Below are positions 19,116 to 27,991 of a stretch of DNA of 64,000 nt, piece after piece. The stretch comes from Staphylococcus pseudoxylosus (GTDB lineage Bacteria > Bacillota > Bacilli > Staphylococcales > Staphylococcaceae). Each line of letters begins with the position of its first letter. The first letter of the stretch is position 1. Location of the stretch: the NCBI RefSeq assembly GCF_003697915.1, contig NZ_RCVN01000003.1, forward strand, positions 124,001 to 188,000, read 5' to 3'. A model generated the notes under the pieces. The model did not search any database. It saw nothing but the letters and a program-made list of their open reading frames with translations, and had not been told where the DNA came from. Made by a program: the position numbers and the translations under genes.

Positions 19116-20924
19116 TTATATATTTTGATGTAAGTAAGCATCTTTTAAATAACCTATTACACCTTCCTCAGCTTCAGAGATAAACTGATTGCTACGTTTG
19201 AATGTTACTACACTATTATTATCTATATGATAGAGGACCATATCGTTTTTAGTTAATTGATTTTGTTTTTTCGCTGGTATTTCTAAAATATTGTGTTCAC
19301 TTATAAAACGATTAAACCAACGGGATGTGAAATTCCAATCAAAAAGAATATGATTTCTAATCGGACCATCTACGTTACTACGATCATGTTCATCACTAAA
19401 CGACACTGGCATCATATCTACATGTTTCAAACCAAATTCTGGAACTAACTCATTAAAAGCTAAGCTATTAAATATAAAGGATTGTGTCATCAATATACAT
19501 TTATTATATCGTGTCATATCTGCATATATTCGATCATTGCTTGATAATAAGTTGCCATCGAAAACTTCAAATCCTAATTCTTTTGACCGTTGTGTTGTAT
19601 TACTAAATAAATTAAATGTCATAACTGGTATGTTATGGCTTCTTAATTTTGCTCCAAGATGAAAGGAAAATTCACTTTCCCCTACTATAATAATGCCTGG
19701 TGGTTCAGTACTAGACATATGCATAATCTTACTTAATGGTAAAAAGCTAAAGCCATATATGACAACGGTAATAAATACTAAGCCAAAAGTCACTGGCGTT
19801 ATATATTCTGCCATCGGCGTTCCTTTTTCAATGAATAATCCACCGAAAAATTGCGCTACAGTTAATACAACTATACCTCTAGGAGCCATCATTGATACCA
19901 TCGCTCTCTCTCGTTTAGATATCTCAGTGTTCACTGTAGACAAGAGGATGGAAATTGGTCTTACTAAGATAATCATAATGGCACAAAAAATAAATAGTTT
20001 CCAAGACATAACACTTTTTAATACTTCTAAAGTTAATGAAGAAGTGATTAATATAAATACAGTGGAAATCATGATCGATGATGTATTTTCAATAAAATGA
20101 TCTGATTCCTTAAAGATTAAATCGTGTCTCTTCATACGTGCCATCATTAGACCAAATATCGTAACTGCTAATAGGCCTGATTCCGGTAAAATCTCATCAC
20201 ATATCGAAAAAATTAATAAAATAAAGATTAATTGTATCGGCGGCATCAAATTTTGTGGAATAAGATCTTTTTTAATTAACCACATAAATAAGTACGATGC
20301 ACCAAATCCAATAGCAATTGCAATGAATAAACTTATAATAAATCTAGCTATTAACTGCAAATCAAATCCTTGTTCTATAATTTGAAAAATATAAAAAGCA
20401 CCTAAAGCAAGCATTGGTCCAATAGGATCAAGTATAATACTTTCCCATCTTAGTATTGAATCAACACGCTTTTTAACTTTCGCTTGTTTTAATAATGGTT
20501 GAATCACAGTTGGTCCTGTGATTAAAAATAAGCCACCTAACACTAACGAAATAGATAGTGAAAAACCAATGATATAATGTAGTGTGACCGCCCCAAGTAT
20601 CCAAGCAATAATTGCACCTATCGTGATAATACGTATAACCGCTTTAGAAATTCCTTTAATTTCACGAAAATCTAAATTACTACTTCCCTCAAACAAGATA
20701 ATTGCCACTGCTAATGAAACTAAGGGACTGAATACTTCTTCCCCCAAACTTTCTTGCGGATTGATTAAGCCAAATACTGGTCCTACAAGCAATCCAACTA
20801 TAGCCATAACTACAATAGATGGCCATTTAATTCTATTCGCAAACCATTGACTAAAAATACCCAATGCCAAAAATATAACAATGAGTAATGTTAACGGTAA
20901 ATTTAATAATGACACATGACTCAC
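19116..20924 (-). CDS. CPA1-family cation:proton antiporter
   Basis: 602 residues: about 12-13 membrane segments (residues ~5-400), then a cytoplasmic Rossmann-like domain starting PPGIIIVGESEFSFHLGAKL (~412). The transport core has GGLFLITGPTVIQPLLKQAK and LRWESIILDPIGPMLALGA, with the conserved Asp-Pro pair of NhaP/CPA1 carriers. The final part (VTFKRSNQFISEAEEGVIGY) may be a degenerate second regulatory domain. It should exchange Na+ or K+ for H+ in pH and osmotic control. S. aureus CpaA, whose C-terminus senses c-di-AMP, is a plausible relative, but I cannot confirm orthology. Confidence 0.85.
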   Translation of the reverse strand: MSHVSLLNLPLTLLIVIFLALGIFSQWFANRIKWPSIVVMAIVGLLVGPVFGLINPQESLGEEVFSPLVSLAVAIILFEGSSNLDFREIKGISKAVIRIITIGAIIAWILGAVTLHYIIGFSLSISLVLGGLFLITGPTVIQPLLKQAKVKKRVDSILRWESIILDPIGPMLALGAFYIFQIIEQGFDLQLIARFIISLFIAIAIGFGASYLFMWLIKKDLIPQNLMPPIQLIFILLIFSICDEILPESGLLAVTIFGLMMARMKRHDLIFKESDHFIENTSSIMISTVFILITSSLTLEVLKSVMSWKLFIFCAIMIILVRPISILLSTVNTEISKRERAMVSMMAPRGIVVLTVAQFFGGLFIEKGTPMAEYITPVTFGLVFITVVIYGFSFLPLSKIMHMSSTEPPGIIIVGESEFSFHLGAKLRSHNIPVMTFNLFSNTTQRSKELGFEVFDGNLLSSNDRIYADMTRYNKCILMTQSFIFNSLAFNELVPEFGLKHVDMMPVSFSDEHDRSNVDGPIRNHILFDWNFTSRWFNRFISEHNILEIPAKKQNQLTKNDMVLYHIDNNSVVTFKRSNQFISEAEEGVIGYLKDAYLHQNI

Positions 20925-21223
20925 ACTCTCCCGATTTTTTATATTTATTACCTGGTATTTTTATGTAAATTAGCTACTAAATTAAAGCATAAAATAAAGC
21001 AATAAGAAGACATATTATCAAAAATTTTATATTAACGCACTAAAAATGTTTTTCTTTTATTTATTACTTCAGTTCTCTCTCAAAAGTTCACTCTATATAC
21101 ACAATTGTATTCAGTATATAAACTTCAGTGTTTAATTTTACCTTATTTTCATATAAAATGATTCACTGTGATACTTTTCTACAAAATTTTACAATTTCAA
21201 ACAATGAAAGGATTTCAACTTCT

Positions 21224-22273
21224 ATGACAAACTTGAAGGAAATTATTATTGTTGCTTTTGCATTTGTTGGCGTTGTTGTGGGTGCTGGATTTGCAACTGG
21301 ACAAGAAATTTTTCAGTTTTTTACAAGTAATGGGAATTTTAGTGTTTATGGTGTGTTCATTACAGGATTCATCATTACAATTGGCGGTGGCTTTGTACTA
21401 CAAACTGGTTATCGCTTACGCTCTCATAATCATACTGAACCAATTAAACACTATTTACCACGTCCTATCGCAACAGTATTTGATATTATTTTGACTTTAT
21501 TTTTATTTGCACTAGCTATGATAATGACCGCTGGTGGCGCATCAACCATTCACGAAAGTACAGGAATGCCTTATGTATTTAGTTCATTAATTTTAGTTCT
21601 CGTTATCCTACTAACACTATTCTTAAAATTTGATCGTCTTATTACCGTTTTAGGGATAGTTACACCATTTTTAGTAATTATTGTTACAATCATTGCTGTC
21701 TATTACTTTTCTACAGGTCAGTTAAACTTCAATGCTGCACATCATTATTCAAATAGTGAGGGTCGCTCAGACCAATGGTGGTGGTTTGATGCAATTAATT
21801 ACGGTAGTTTACAAATTGCCGCTGCTTTTAGCTTTTTATCAGTTATGGGCGGCCGTTTAAAATTTGAAAAATCAACAGTTTGGGGTGGTATATTAGGTGG
21901 TATGACCATTACATTCTTACTCTTGATGCTCAACTTAGGTATGATTACTGAATTCACACAGATTACTGGTGTTGCGTTACCTTCATTGTTGTTAGCAAAA
22001 CAGATTTCTCCATTTATTGGGATTTTTATGTCGGTTGTAATGGTATTGGTTATTTATAATACCGTCGTTGGGCTTATGTACGCTTTCGCATCTAGATTTA
22101 CTACGCCTTATACTAAAGCCTATTATCGACTAATCATTGTGATGACAATCGTTACATTTGCCACAACGTTTATTGGTTTTATCGAATTAATAGGCAAGGT
22201 ATTTCCAGTTATGGGCGTATTTGGTTTTATTCTATTAATACCAATCTTGGCAAAAGGAATATTGCGAAAATAG
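21224..22273 (+). CDS. YkvI-like integral membrane protein (APC superfamily)
   Basis: 349 residues with about 10 membrane segments, resembling Bacillus YkvI. The N-terminus is MTNLKEIIIVAFAFVGVVVG, then AGFATGQEIFQFF, with the unwound first helix motif typical of amino acid carriers of this superfamily. The ATG at 21224 has GAAAGGA 11 bases upstream; an in-frame ATG at 21128 lacks a site and would prefix a non-family extension. The substrate is unknown. It precedes a DASS transporter by about 245 bases; no shared operon is evident. Confidence 0.8.
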   Translation: MTNLKEIIIVAFAFVGVVVGAGFATGQEIFQFFTSNGNFSVYGVFITGFIITIGGGFVLQTGYRLRSHNHTEPIKHYLPRPIATVFDIILTLFLFALAMIMTAGGASTIHESTGMPYVFSSLILVLVILLTLFLKFDRLITVLGIVTPFLVIIVTIIAVYYFSTGQLNFNAAHHYSNSEGRSDQWWWFDAINYGSLQIAAAFSFLSVMGGRLKFEKSTVWGGILGGMTITFLLLMLNLGMITEFTQITGVALPSLLLAKQISPFIGIFMSVVMVLVIYNTVVGLMYAFASRFTTPYTKAYYRLIIVMTIVTFATTFIGFIELIGKVFPVMGVFGFILLIPILAKGILRK

Positions 22274-22518
22274 ACACATTTAATTTTGCATAGTGACTTT
22301 GCGCTTAATACCGTGCTATAAAACCTTATTACTATTTTTTAAAAGATTCACCCATTTAAACACCAACTTTACAATATGTATTGTCATAATTATAATTATT
22401 ATGACAAATTTATAATAAATTAATAGGATAGGAAAATATATGGGCACTATAAATTATATTTTTTATTTCTAAATCACTATTTTTTTATCACAATCATACG
22501 TAAAGGAAGATGATTCTA

Positions 22519-23934
22519 ATGCACGAAGGCATTAACTACAAAAAATTTATTTTTCCTATCGTTGCAGGCATCATTATCTGGCTATTCACACCACTTAGAC
22601 CAGATGGTTTAGATCCTGCTGCTTGGCACATGTTTGCTATATTTGTAGCAACAATCATTGGGTGTATTACACAACCACTACCGATAGGTGCAATTGCTAT
22701 GATAGGTTTCACATTAACTGTGTTAACTAACACGGTTAAAATCGATACTGCTGTAGCTGGGTTTGGCAATAGTAGTATTTGGTTAATTGCAATGGCCTTT
22801 TTCATTTCTAGAGGCTTTGTAAAAACTGGTTTGGGGCGACGTATTGCATTGCAATTCGTTAAATTGTTCGGTAAAAAAACGCTTGGTTTAGGGTATTCAC
22901 TTATTGGTGTAGATTTAATCCTTGCACCTGCCACACCAAGTAATACTGCTAGAGCAGGTGGTATTATGTTTCCTATTATCAATGCACTATCCCGTTCATT
23001 TGGTTCAAAACCAGAAGACGGTACGCAACGTAAAATGGGTGCTTTTCTTATATTTACAGAATTTCATGGTAACTTAATTACTGCAGCTATGTTTTTAACT
23101 GCTATGGCTGGTAACCCACTTGCACAATCTCTTGCAAAACATCAAGGCGTCGACATCACTTGGATGCACTGGTTCTTAGCAGCGTTAGTCCCAGGTATTA
23201 TTTCATTAATACTAGTACCACTTATCATTTACAAAATGTATCCACCAGAAATTAAAGAAACGCCAAATGCCAAATCATGGGCACAAAATGAACTCACTGA
23301 TATGGGCATCATGGCTAAAAGTGAAAAATTCATGATTGCCATCTTTATTATTGCACTTGGTCTTTGGGTTCTAGGCAGTACATTAAATATTAATGCCACT
23401 TTAACTGCCTTTATCGCATTATCACTATTACTCATTACAGGTGTGCTCACTTGGAATGATATCCTTAAAGAGACTGGTGCATGGAATACATTAGTTTGGT
23501 TTTCAATCCTAGTGATGATGGCGAATCAACTCAATGAACTCGGCTTTATTCCTTGGTTAAGTGAATCGATATCAGGTAGTTTAGGCGGCTTAAGTTGGCC
23601 AATCGTTTTAATTATTTTGATACTCTTTTATTTCTATTCACATTATTTATTTGCGAGTTCAACAGCGCACGTTAGTGCAATGTACTCAGCCTTACTCGGT
23701 GTGGCTATCGCTACGGGAGCACCACCATTATATAGCGCATTAATGTTAGGTTTCTTCGGGAATTTAATGGCTTCTACAACACACTACAGTAGCGGTCCAG
23801 CGCCCATCCTATATTCAGCTGGTTATGTTACACAAAATCGTTGGTGGACTATGAATGCAATACTTGCCTTCTTCTATTTTATTGTATGGTTAGGCGTTGG
23901 ATCATTATGGATGAAACTCATCGGCCTTATGTAA
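22519..23934 (+). CDS. DASS-family dicarboxylate:sodium symporter
   Basis: 471 residues, about 11-12 membrane segments, of the divalent anion:sodium symporter family (SodiT/CitT-like), importing C4 dicarboxylates or 2-oxoglutarate. The two SNT-type motifs are present: APATPSNTARAGGIMFPI near residue 140 and, in the second half, ASSTAHVSAMYSALLGVA followed by STTHYSSGPAPI. The ATG at 22519 gives a nine-base spacing from AAGGAAG, better than the ATG at 22510. A strong terminator follows eight bases after the stop. The 2-oxoglutarate/malate assignment is by similarity only. Confidence 0.87.
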   Translation: MHEGINYKKFIFPIVAGIIIWLFTPLRPDGLDPAAWHMFAIFVATIIGCITQPLPIGAIAMIGFTLTVLTNTVKIDTAVAGFGNSSIWLIAMAFFISRGFVKTGLGRRIALQFVKLFGKKTLGLGYSLIGVDLILAPATPSNTARAGGIMFPIINALSRSFGSKPEDGTQRKMGAFLIFTEFHGNLITAAMFLTAMAGNPLAQSLAKHQGVDITWMHWFLAALVPGIISLILVPLIIYKMYPPEIKETPNAKSWAQNELTDMGIMAKSEKFMIAIFIIALGLWVLGSTLNINATLTAFIALSLLLITGVLTWNDILKETGAWNTLVWFSILVMMANQLNELGFIPWLSESISGSLGGLSWPIVLIILILFYFYSHYLFASSTAHVSAMYSALLGVAIATGAPPLYSALMLGFFGNLMASTTHYSSGPAPILYSAGYVTQNRWWTMNAILAFFYFIVWLGVGSLWMKLIGLM

Positions 23935-23941
23935 TATATAA

Positions 23942-23985
23942 CCCCAAGCCATGTTAAACACATTAAACATGGCTTGGGGATTTTT
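23942..23985 (+). terminator. Terminator of the DASS transporter
   Basis: CCCCAAGCCATGTT pairs perfectly with AACATGGCTTGGGG followed by ATTTTTAAT. It also ends the convergent isochorismatase-like gene, whose stop overlaps its right edge. Confidence 0.85.
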
Positions 23986-24550
23986 AATGAATTGATTTAC
24001 TTGTCCATAAATCTGTGGTCATTATATCAGCGTATCTTGTTAAAATTTTATTGAGTAAAAATTGATGTTTTGCTTCATCTTGGTCGGCTATAGCATCCGA
24101 TAATATAGTCAGTTTATAATCCTTATCTGCCGCTTCAGTGGCCGTAGATAGTATAACACCACTAGTACTCACACCAGTTAAGACAAGATGTTCTACTTGT
24201 AACCCACGCAATAATACTTCTAAATTACTGCCTGTAAATGCGCTTAATCTATGTTTTGTAACGAGTGGTTCATGTGTTTGGCGTCCTAATGCGTCAAGAA
24301 TTTGTGTCTCTTCATCTGCTTTATTCATCCGTAAGCCGTTAGCTTTCATTTGTGCAAACATTTTATTATTAGGTGATACCTCTAAAAAGTCACCTGTAAA
24401 CGCAACACGAATAAAAATAACCGGTATATTTTGCTGACGAGCAAAATTGATTGCTTGCTTATTAAAATGAATAATGCTTTCTTTCTGTTCTAATCCACGC
24501 ACTATTCCGTTTTGCATATCCATGACTATAAGCGCTTGGTTATTCTCCAT
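23984..24550 (-). CDS. Isochorismatase-fold hydrolase lacking the catalytic cysteine
   Basis: 188 residues of the isochorismatase/cysteine hydrolase superfamily. The N-terminal Asp (ALIVMDMQNGIV) and the Lys (VTKHRLSAF) of the Asp-Lys-Cys triad are present. The motif that normally carries Cys (as in GATTSGC of N-carbamoylsarcosine amidase) reads GVSTSGVILSTA, so Cys is replaced by Val. True isochorismatases such as PhzD also lack the Cys, and this variant recurs in a subfamily I recall, so the protein need not be inactive. The ATG at 24550 follows AAGGTGG. It is next to, but probably not in, the mhq operon because a hairpin intervenes. Confidence 0.82.
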   Translation of the reverse strand: MENNQALIVMDMQNGIVRGLEQKESIIHFNKQAINFARQQNIPVIFIRVAFTGDFLEVSPNNKMFAQMKANGLRMNKADEETQILDALGRQTHEPLVTKHRLSAFTGSNLEVLLRGLQVEHLVLTGVSTSGVILSTATEAADKDYKLTILSDAIADQDEAKHQFLLNKILTRYADIMTTDLWTSKSIH

Positions 24551-24637
24551 ATATTCATTCCACCTTTTTATTCTATTGGTATTCAATAAACATTATAAAT
24601 GAATTTATAACTACTTACTCAAATTGAACTCATACAA

Positions 24638-24690
24638 AATAAGCCACCGAACATCATACTTCATTAATGTATGATGTCGATGGCTTATTA
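24638..24690. terminator. Terminator downstream of mhqD
   Basis: AATAAGCCACCGAACATCAT pairs with ATGATGTCGATGGCTTATT (short internal bulges), with AAAAT/ATTTT flanks. It follows the mhqD stop directly. Confidence 0.8.
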
Positions 24691-24692
24691 TT

Positions 24693-25286
24693 TTATAAAT
24701 CTAGTAATGATTGCCCTGCTGCTACACCTGCTTGAGTTAATTCATGACTATTAACCCAAACTTGCTCTACTTGAGCACCGCGACTTTCGAAGATATGAAT
24801 TACATTTTCACTAGCCTCGACAGGAACAATTGGATCATGTTGTCCCATTGAAAGTAATACATTCATATTACTTAGATCCTTGTTATCAACAAGATCTACT
24901 GGGTATAAAGGCGCATATAATAAAGCTTTTTCAAAAGATGTGTCCTGATGCAAAATCATGCTGATTGCAATGTTTGAGCCGTTTGAAAAACCAACAGGTA
25001 TCGCCTTTGACAAGTCAAAATTATAGCGTTCTGCCGCTTCTTTTAAAAATGAGATTAATCTATTCGTACGATATTCTAAATCTTCTAAATCGTATTTTCC
25101 TTCTCCCAGTCTTTTGAAGAAACGATTCATTCCATTCTCAGAAATTTCACCTCTGATACTGAGAACATTGTATTTAGGGTTAAGTGCTTGAGCTAAAGGT
25201 AATAAATCATTTTCGTCCCCACCAGTACCATGTAATAAAATAAACGTTGGCGCGTTTGCTTCACCTTCTCTAAAAATATGTTCCAT
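24693..25286 (-). CDS. mhqD: Phospholipase/carboxylesterase MhqD
   Basis: 197-residue alpha/beta hydrolase. The oxyanion region is LLHGTGGDENDLLPLA (17-32), the nucleophile Ser101 sits in GFSNGS, Asp151 in GQHDPIVP and His181 in NSHELT. MhqD proteins belong to the 2-methylhydroquinone resistance operon of Bacillus and S. aureus (mhqR-mhqE-mhqD); the physiological ester is not established. The ATG at 25286 has AAGGAG ten bases upstream. It is the last gene of mhqR - two dioxygenases - mhqD on the minus strand, with 30 bases to the preceding gene, so MhqR should control it. Confidence 0.88.
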   Translation of the reverse strand: MEHIFREGEANAPTFILLHGTGGDENDLLPLAQALNPKYNVLSIRGEISENGMNRFFKRLGEGKYDLEDLEYRTNRLISFLKEAAERYNFDLSKAIPVGFSNGSNIAISMILHQDTSFEKALLYAPLYPVDLVDNKDLSNMNVLLSMGQHDPIVPVEASENVIHIFESRGAQVEQVWVNSHELTQAGVAAGQSLLDL

Positions 25287-25316
25287 AAATTTTCATCTCC
25301 TTTTTCATCTTTAATG

Positions 25317-26216
25317 TTAAACGCGTATCTGTGGTAATAAACGTAATAACGCTTCTCTTCTATCTTCATACTGTGACGGTAATACTAACTTTTGACCTAA
25401 CTGCTCAAAAGGTTCGTCTATCGTAAACCCAGGACCTTCTGTTGCAAATTCAAAGATAATACCACCGTGTTCTTTCATGTAAATTGCATTAAAATAGCTA
25501 CGGTCTTTAACCTCTGTTACGTGATAACCTTTATTACTCATATACGCTTGCCAATCAAGATGTGCTTGGTTTGTTGGAACTGACCATGCAATGTGATGCA
25601 CAACGCCAACTCCCCAACGAACGTCAGTGTCAGCAATTTGTTTTTTCACTATAACATGATGACGCCACTCACCTTGTGTTTCAATATGAATATACCCTTC
25701 ATCTTCGTTCGTTTTAACCAGACCCATATCAGTTGTTAAAGTTTTTACAGTCTCTTGCGGATTTGAAGATAGTAGTGTGACACCGTGAAAACCAATAATG
25801 GCTTGTTGGTCTCTTTGCTCCTTGTCATCTTCTACTAATGCTAGCGGTAAATCATGTATATCTTCAAACTCTAACGTTTTAGATTCAAATAATTGTGTAG
25901 TCATTGTTTTTATTTGATTCATTTCCAAATGTTGTGTCCAAGCCTCTAAAGATCCTTTTGGCACTCTGAAAGCAATACGTTCTACTTGGCCGTTCCCAAT
26001 ATGTCCTTTATGAGTATTTGGCCAGTTGAAGAAAGTAATGATTGTACCATTATCTACTGAATCATTCGCAAAATATAAATGATAAGTTGAAGGATCATCA
26101 TAATTTACTGTTTTCTTGATTAGTTTCAAGTTTAATATATCTCTATAAAATTTTATATTTTCTTCGGGGTTACCTACAATGGCTGAAATATGATGGATAT
26201 GTTGAATTGCTTCCAT
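25317..26216 (-). CDS. Ring-cleaving dioxygenase, VOC family (second copy in the mhq operon)
   Basis: 299 residues of two vicinal-oxygen-chelate modules, related to MhqO/MhqE proteins that open hydroquinone-type rings. Metal-ligand regions are HIHHISAIVGN at the N-terminus, GVVHHIAWSVP in the second module, and GGIIFEFATEGPGF near residue 260. The start is set by GGAGG before ATGGAAGCAATTC at 26216; a longer frame to 26261 runs through that site. It is a diverged paralog of the upstream gene, with the shared end motif TxGPGFxxDEPxExLGxxLxLP. S. aureus, as I recall, has only one mhqE here, so this is an expanded operon. Confidence 0.87.
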   Translation of the reverse strand: MEAIQHIHHISAIVGNPEENIKFYRDILNLKLIKKTVNYDDPSTYHLYFANDSVDNGTIITFFNWPNTHKGHIGNGQVERIAFRVPKGSLEAWTQHLEMNQIKTMTTQLFESKTLEFEDIHDLPLALVEDDKEQRDQQAIIGFHGVTLLSSNPQETVKTLTTDMGLVKTNEDEGYIHIETQGEWRHHVIVKKQIADTDVRWGVGVVHHIAWSVPTNQAHLDWQAYMSNKGYHVTEVKDRSYFNAIYMKEHGGIIFEFATEGPGFTIDEPFEQLGQKLVLPSQYEDRREALLRLLPQIRV

Positions 26217-26297
26217 ATCGTTGCCTCCTAACTTTCTATTTATTTCGTTATTACATTTCAATATGGCTTCGTTGTTATTAATTATGACCTTTGCTAG

Positions 26298-27254
26298 TTA
26301 TCTTCTAGTGTCAAATGGACGTATTTCTGATTCAATATACTCACGTTGTGATTCTAAAAATGGCGGTAGCGCTAAACTTTCACCTAATGTTTCATAAGGC
26401 TCATCATCCATAAATCCAGGGCCATCTGTTGATACTTCTATTAATATATGACCAATGCGTGCATATAGTGCCTCGAAGTAAAATCTATCGACTAAACCTG
26501 AATTGCCTATACCCGCTGCTTTATATTTTTCTAACCACTGTTCAATTGCTTCATGATCTTTCAATCTAAATGATACGTGGTGTACTTCACCATAACCTTG
26601 TCTCGCTTCAGGACCTTCAGTATCTTTTCTTAAAATAACTTGGCCGCCGTTACCACCTTCACCAACTTCTAAAATTGCTACATCTTCTTCTACAATCATT
26701 GCTTTCATACCATAAATTTCTTCTAAAACTTTCTTGAAGTCATCAAAATAACTTACAGTAATTTCAATCGGACCTAAACCATAAATCGCTTTATCACTTG
26801 GTACTGGGCCATTTTTCCATGGTTTACCAGGTGCAACGCCTTCATTATCCTCATCAGATACAAGTTGATAACTTTGTCCGTCTTCTTCTTCAAATGGTAA
26901 TACTTTTGTGCCAAATAATTCTTGTATACCTTCATGTTGCACGCCGAACTCATTAAAACGTTGTTCATAGTATTCAAGAGCCGCGTCATTAGGTACTCTG
27001 AATGATGGACGTGTAATTGAATTTGTACCAGGTGCACCTTTAGGTACATTAGGAAAATCGAAGAATGTCATATCTGTACCTGGAGAGCCTTCATCATCCG
27101 CAAAAAATGTGTGATACGTGTATATGTCGTCTTGATTAACTGTTTTCTTAACAAGTCTCATGCCTAAGACTTCAGTGAAAAATTTATAGTTTCTTTCAGC
27201 GTCGTCTGTCATAGCTGTTACGTGGTGGATTCCTAATAATTGATTATTTGTCAT
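26298..27254 (-). CDS. mhqE: Ring-cleaving dioxygenase MhqE-like, VOC family
   Basis: 318 residues, two VOC modules, predicted Fe(II)-dependent ring-cleaving dioxygenase acting on hydroquinones. Metal-ligand regions are LLGIHHVTAMTDD (6-18), YGEVHHVSFRL and HILIEVSTDGPGFMDDEPYE. The ATG at 27254 has GAGGAG nine bases upstream. An MhqR-type inverted repeat lies just before it (27278-27295), in addition to the one before mhqR. Whether this or the downstream paralog is the true MhqE ortholog cannot be settled by eye; this one is longer and closer to the usual family length. Confidence 0.87.
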   Translation of the reverse strand: MTNNQLLGIHHVTAMTDDAERNYKFFTEVLGMRLVKKTVNQDDIYTYHTFFADDEGSPGTDMTFFDFPNVPKGAPGTNSITRPSFRVPNDAALEYYEQRFNEFGVQHEGIQELFGTKVLPFEEEDGQSYQLVSDEDNEGVAPGKPWKNGPVPSDKAIYGLGPIEITVSYFDDFKKVLEEIYGMKAMIVEEDVAILEVGEGGNGGQVILRKDTEGPEARQGYGEVHHVSFRLKDHEAIEQWLEKYKAAGIGNSGLVDRFYFEALYARIGHILIEVSTDGPGFMDDEPYETLGESLALPPFLESQREYIESEIRPFDTRR

Positions 27255-27277
27255 AGTAAAACTCCTCTTTATAATTT

Positions 27278-27295
27278 TATCTCGATTTCGAAGTA
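27278..27295. promoter_or_regulatory. MhqR-type operator upstream of mhqE
   Basis: TATCTCGATTTCGAAGTA is an imperfect inverted repeat close to the pattern TATCTCGAATTCGAGATA. It sits 24 bases before the mhqE start, so mhqE may have its own MhqR-repressed promoter. Confidence 0.6.
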
Positions 27296-27323
27296 ATTTA
27301 ATTTAAAATTTTAAGTGCTACGA

Positions 27324-27755
27324 CTATTCTATAGGTTGAGCACTTAGTTTTTTTAAAGCTTGTTGCAATACAGTTATTTCATCATTAGTTAATACTGAAA
27401 ATGTTGATTCTAATGTTGAAGCATGATCAGGAAAAATTTCATCCATCATTGCATAGCCTTTTTCAGTTAATGATGCGTTCGTTACACGTTTATCTTGTTC
27501 ATCCCGCTGCCTACTTACGCATCCTTTTTCTTCAAGTTTATCCACAACATAGGTAATACTACTACTTGCAATCAGTACTCTATTACCAATACGTTGTATC
27601 GGTTGGTCGCCTTTGTTATAAAGTAATTCCATCACTGCAAACTCAGTTACATTTAAGCCATGCCTTTGGACATCCTTTCTAACAATCTTCATTAAATGAT
27701 CTACTGTTCTATTTAAACCAACAAACGAATTTAAAGATTCTTTCGTACGATCCAT
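27324..27755 (-). CDS. mhqR: MarR-family repressor MhqR
   Basis: 143-residue MarR-type winged-helix repressor. The DNA-binding region is [20 protein letters not shown] (residues ~55-75), then [20 protein letters not shown] forming the wing. MhqR represses quinone-detoxification genes and is relieved by 2-methylhydroquinone and similar compounds. I chose ATG at 27755 (MDRTKESL); the TTG four codons upstream lacks a well-placed site. A consensus promoter and MhqR operator lie just upstream, consistent with autorepression. Confidence 0.9.
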   Translation of the reverse strand: MDRTKESLNSFVGLNRTVDHLMKIVRKDVQRHGLNVTEFAVMELLYNKGDQPIQRIGNRVLIASSSITYVVDKLEEKGCVSRQRDEQDKRVTNASLTEKGYAMMDEIFPDHASTLESTFSVLTNDEITVLQQALKKLSAQPIE

Positions 27756-27779
27756 AGGATTCACCAACTTTCCGAATTT

Positions 27780-27797
27780 TATTTCGAATTCGAGATA
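27780..27797. promoter_or_regulatory. MhqR operator upstream of mhqR
   Basis: TATTTCGAATTCGAGATA is an inverted repeat with one mismatch, matching the MhqR operator I recall for Bacillus and S. aureus. It starts two bases after the -10, over the transcription start. Confidence 0.75.
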
Positions 27798-27798
27798 A

Positions 27799-27827
27799 AT
27801 TATAAACCCGCTTCTTCAATTAGTCAA
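27799..27827 (-). promoter_or_regulatory. mhqR promoter
   Basis: Minus strand: -35 TTGACT (27827-27822), a 17-base spacer, -10 TATAAT (27804-27799). It is a near-consensus sigma-A promoter and therefore needs a repressor. Confidence 0.8.
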
Positions 27828-27834
27828 CACTTAA

Positions 27835-27849
27835 GTATAAAAAATATAC
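27835..27849. promoter_or_regulatory. QsrR-type operator between mhqR and aldA
   Basis: GTATAAAAAATATAC fits GTATA-N5-TATAC exactly. It is eight bases upstream of the mhqR -35 and 142 bases before aldA, so it could serve either gene. Confidence 0.6.
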
Positions 27850-27991
27850 TAAAAAGTTCTAAACAACCTCCAGCAAGGTTATGCTGCTTCTAATTTTATA
27901 GTTAGTTAATGACTATTTACTTTTAAAAATAAAGTATGTCGTTTTCAGAAGGATTATTAGTGGTATGCATATAGTGTGGAGGTGTCAAACA

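Noticed and set aside
22440-22472. Ten-codon frame MGTINYIFYF upstream of the DASS transporter, a possible leader peptide
   Set aside because: The ribosome binding site is mediocre, there is no attenuator structure behind it, and such tiny frames are frequent in AT-rich sequence.
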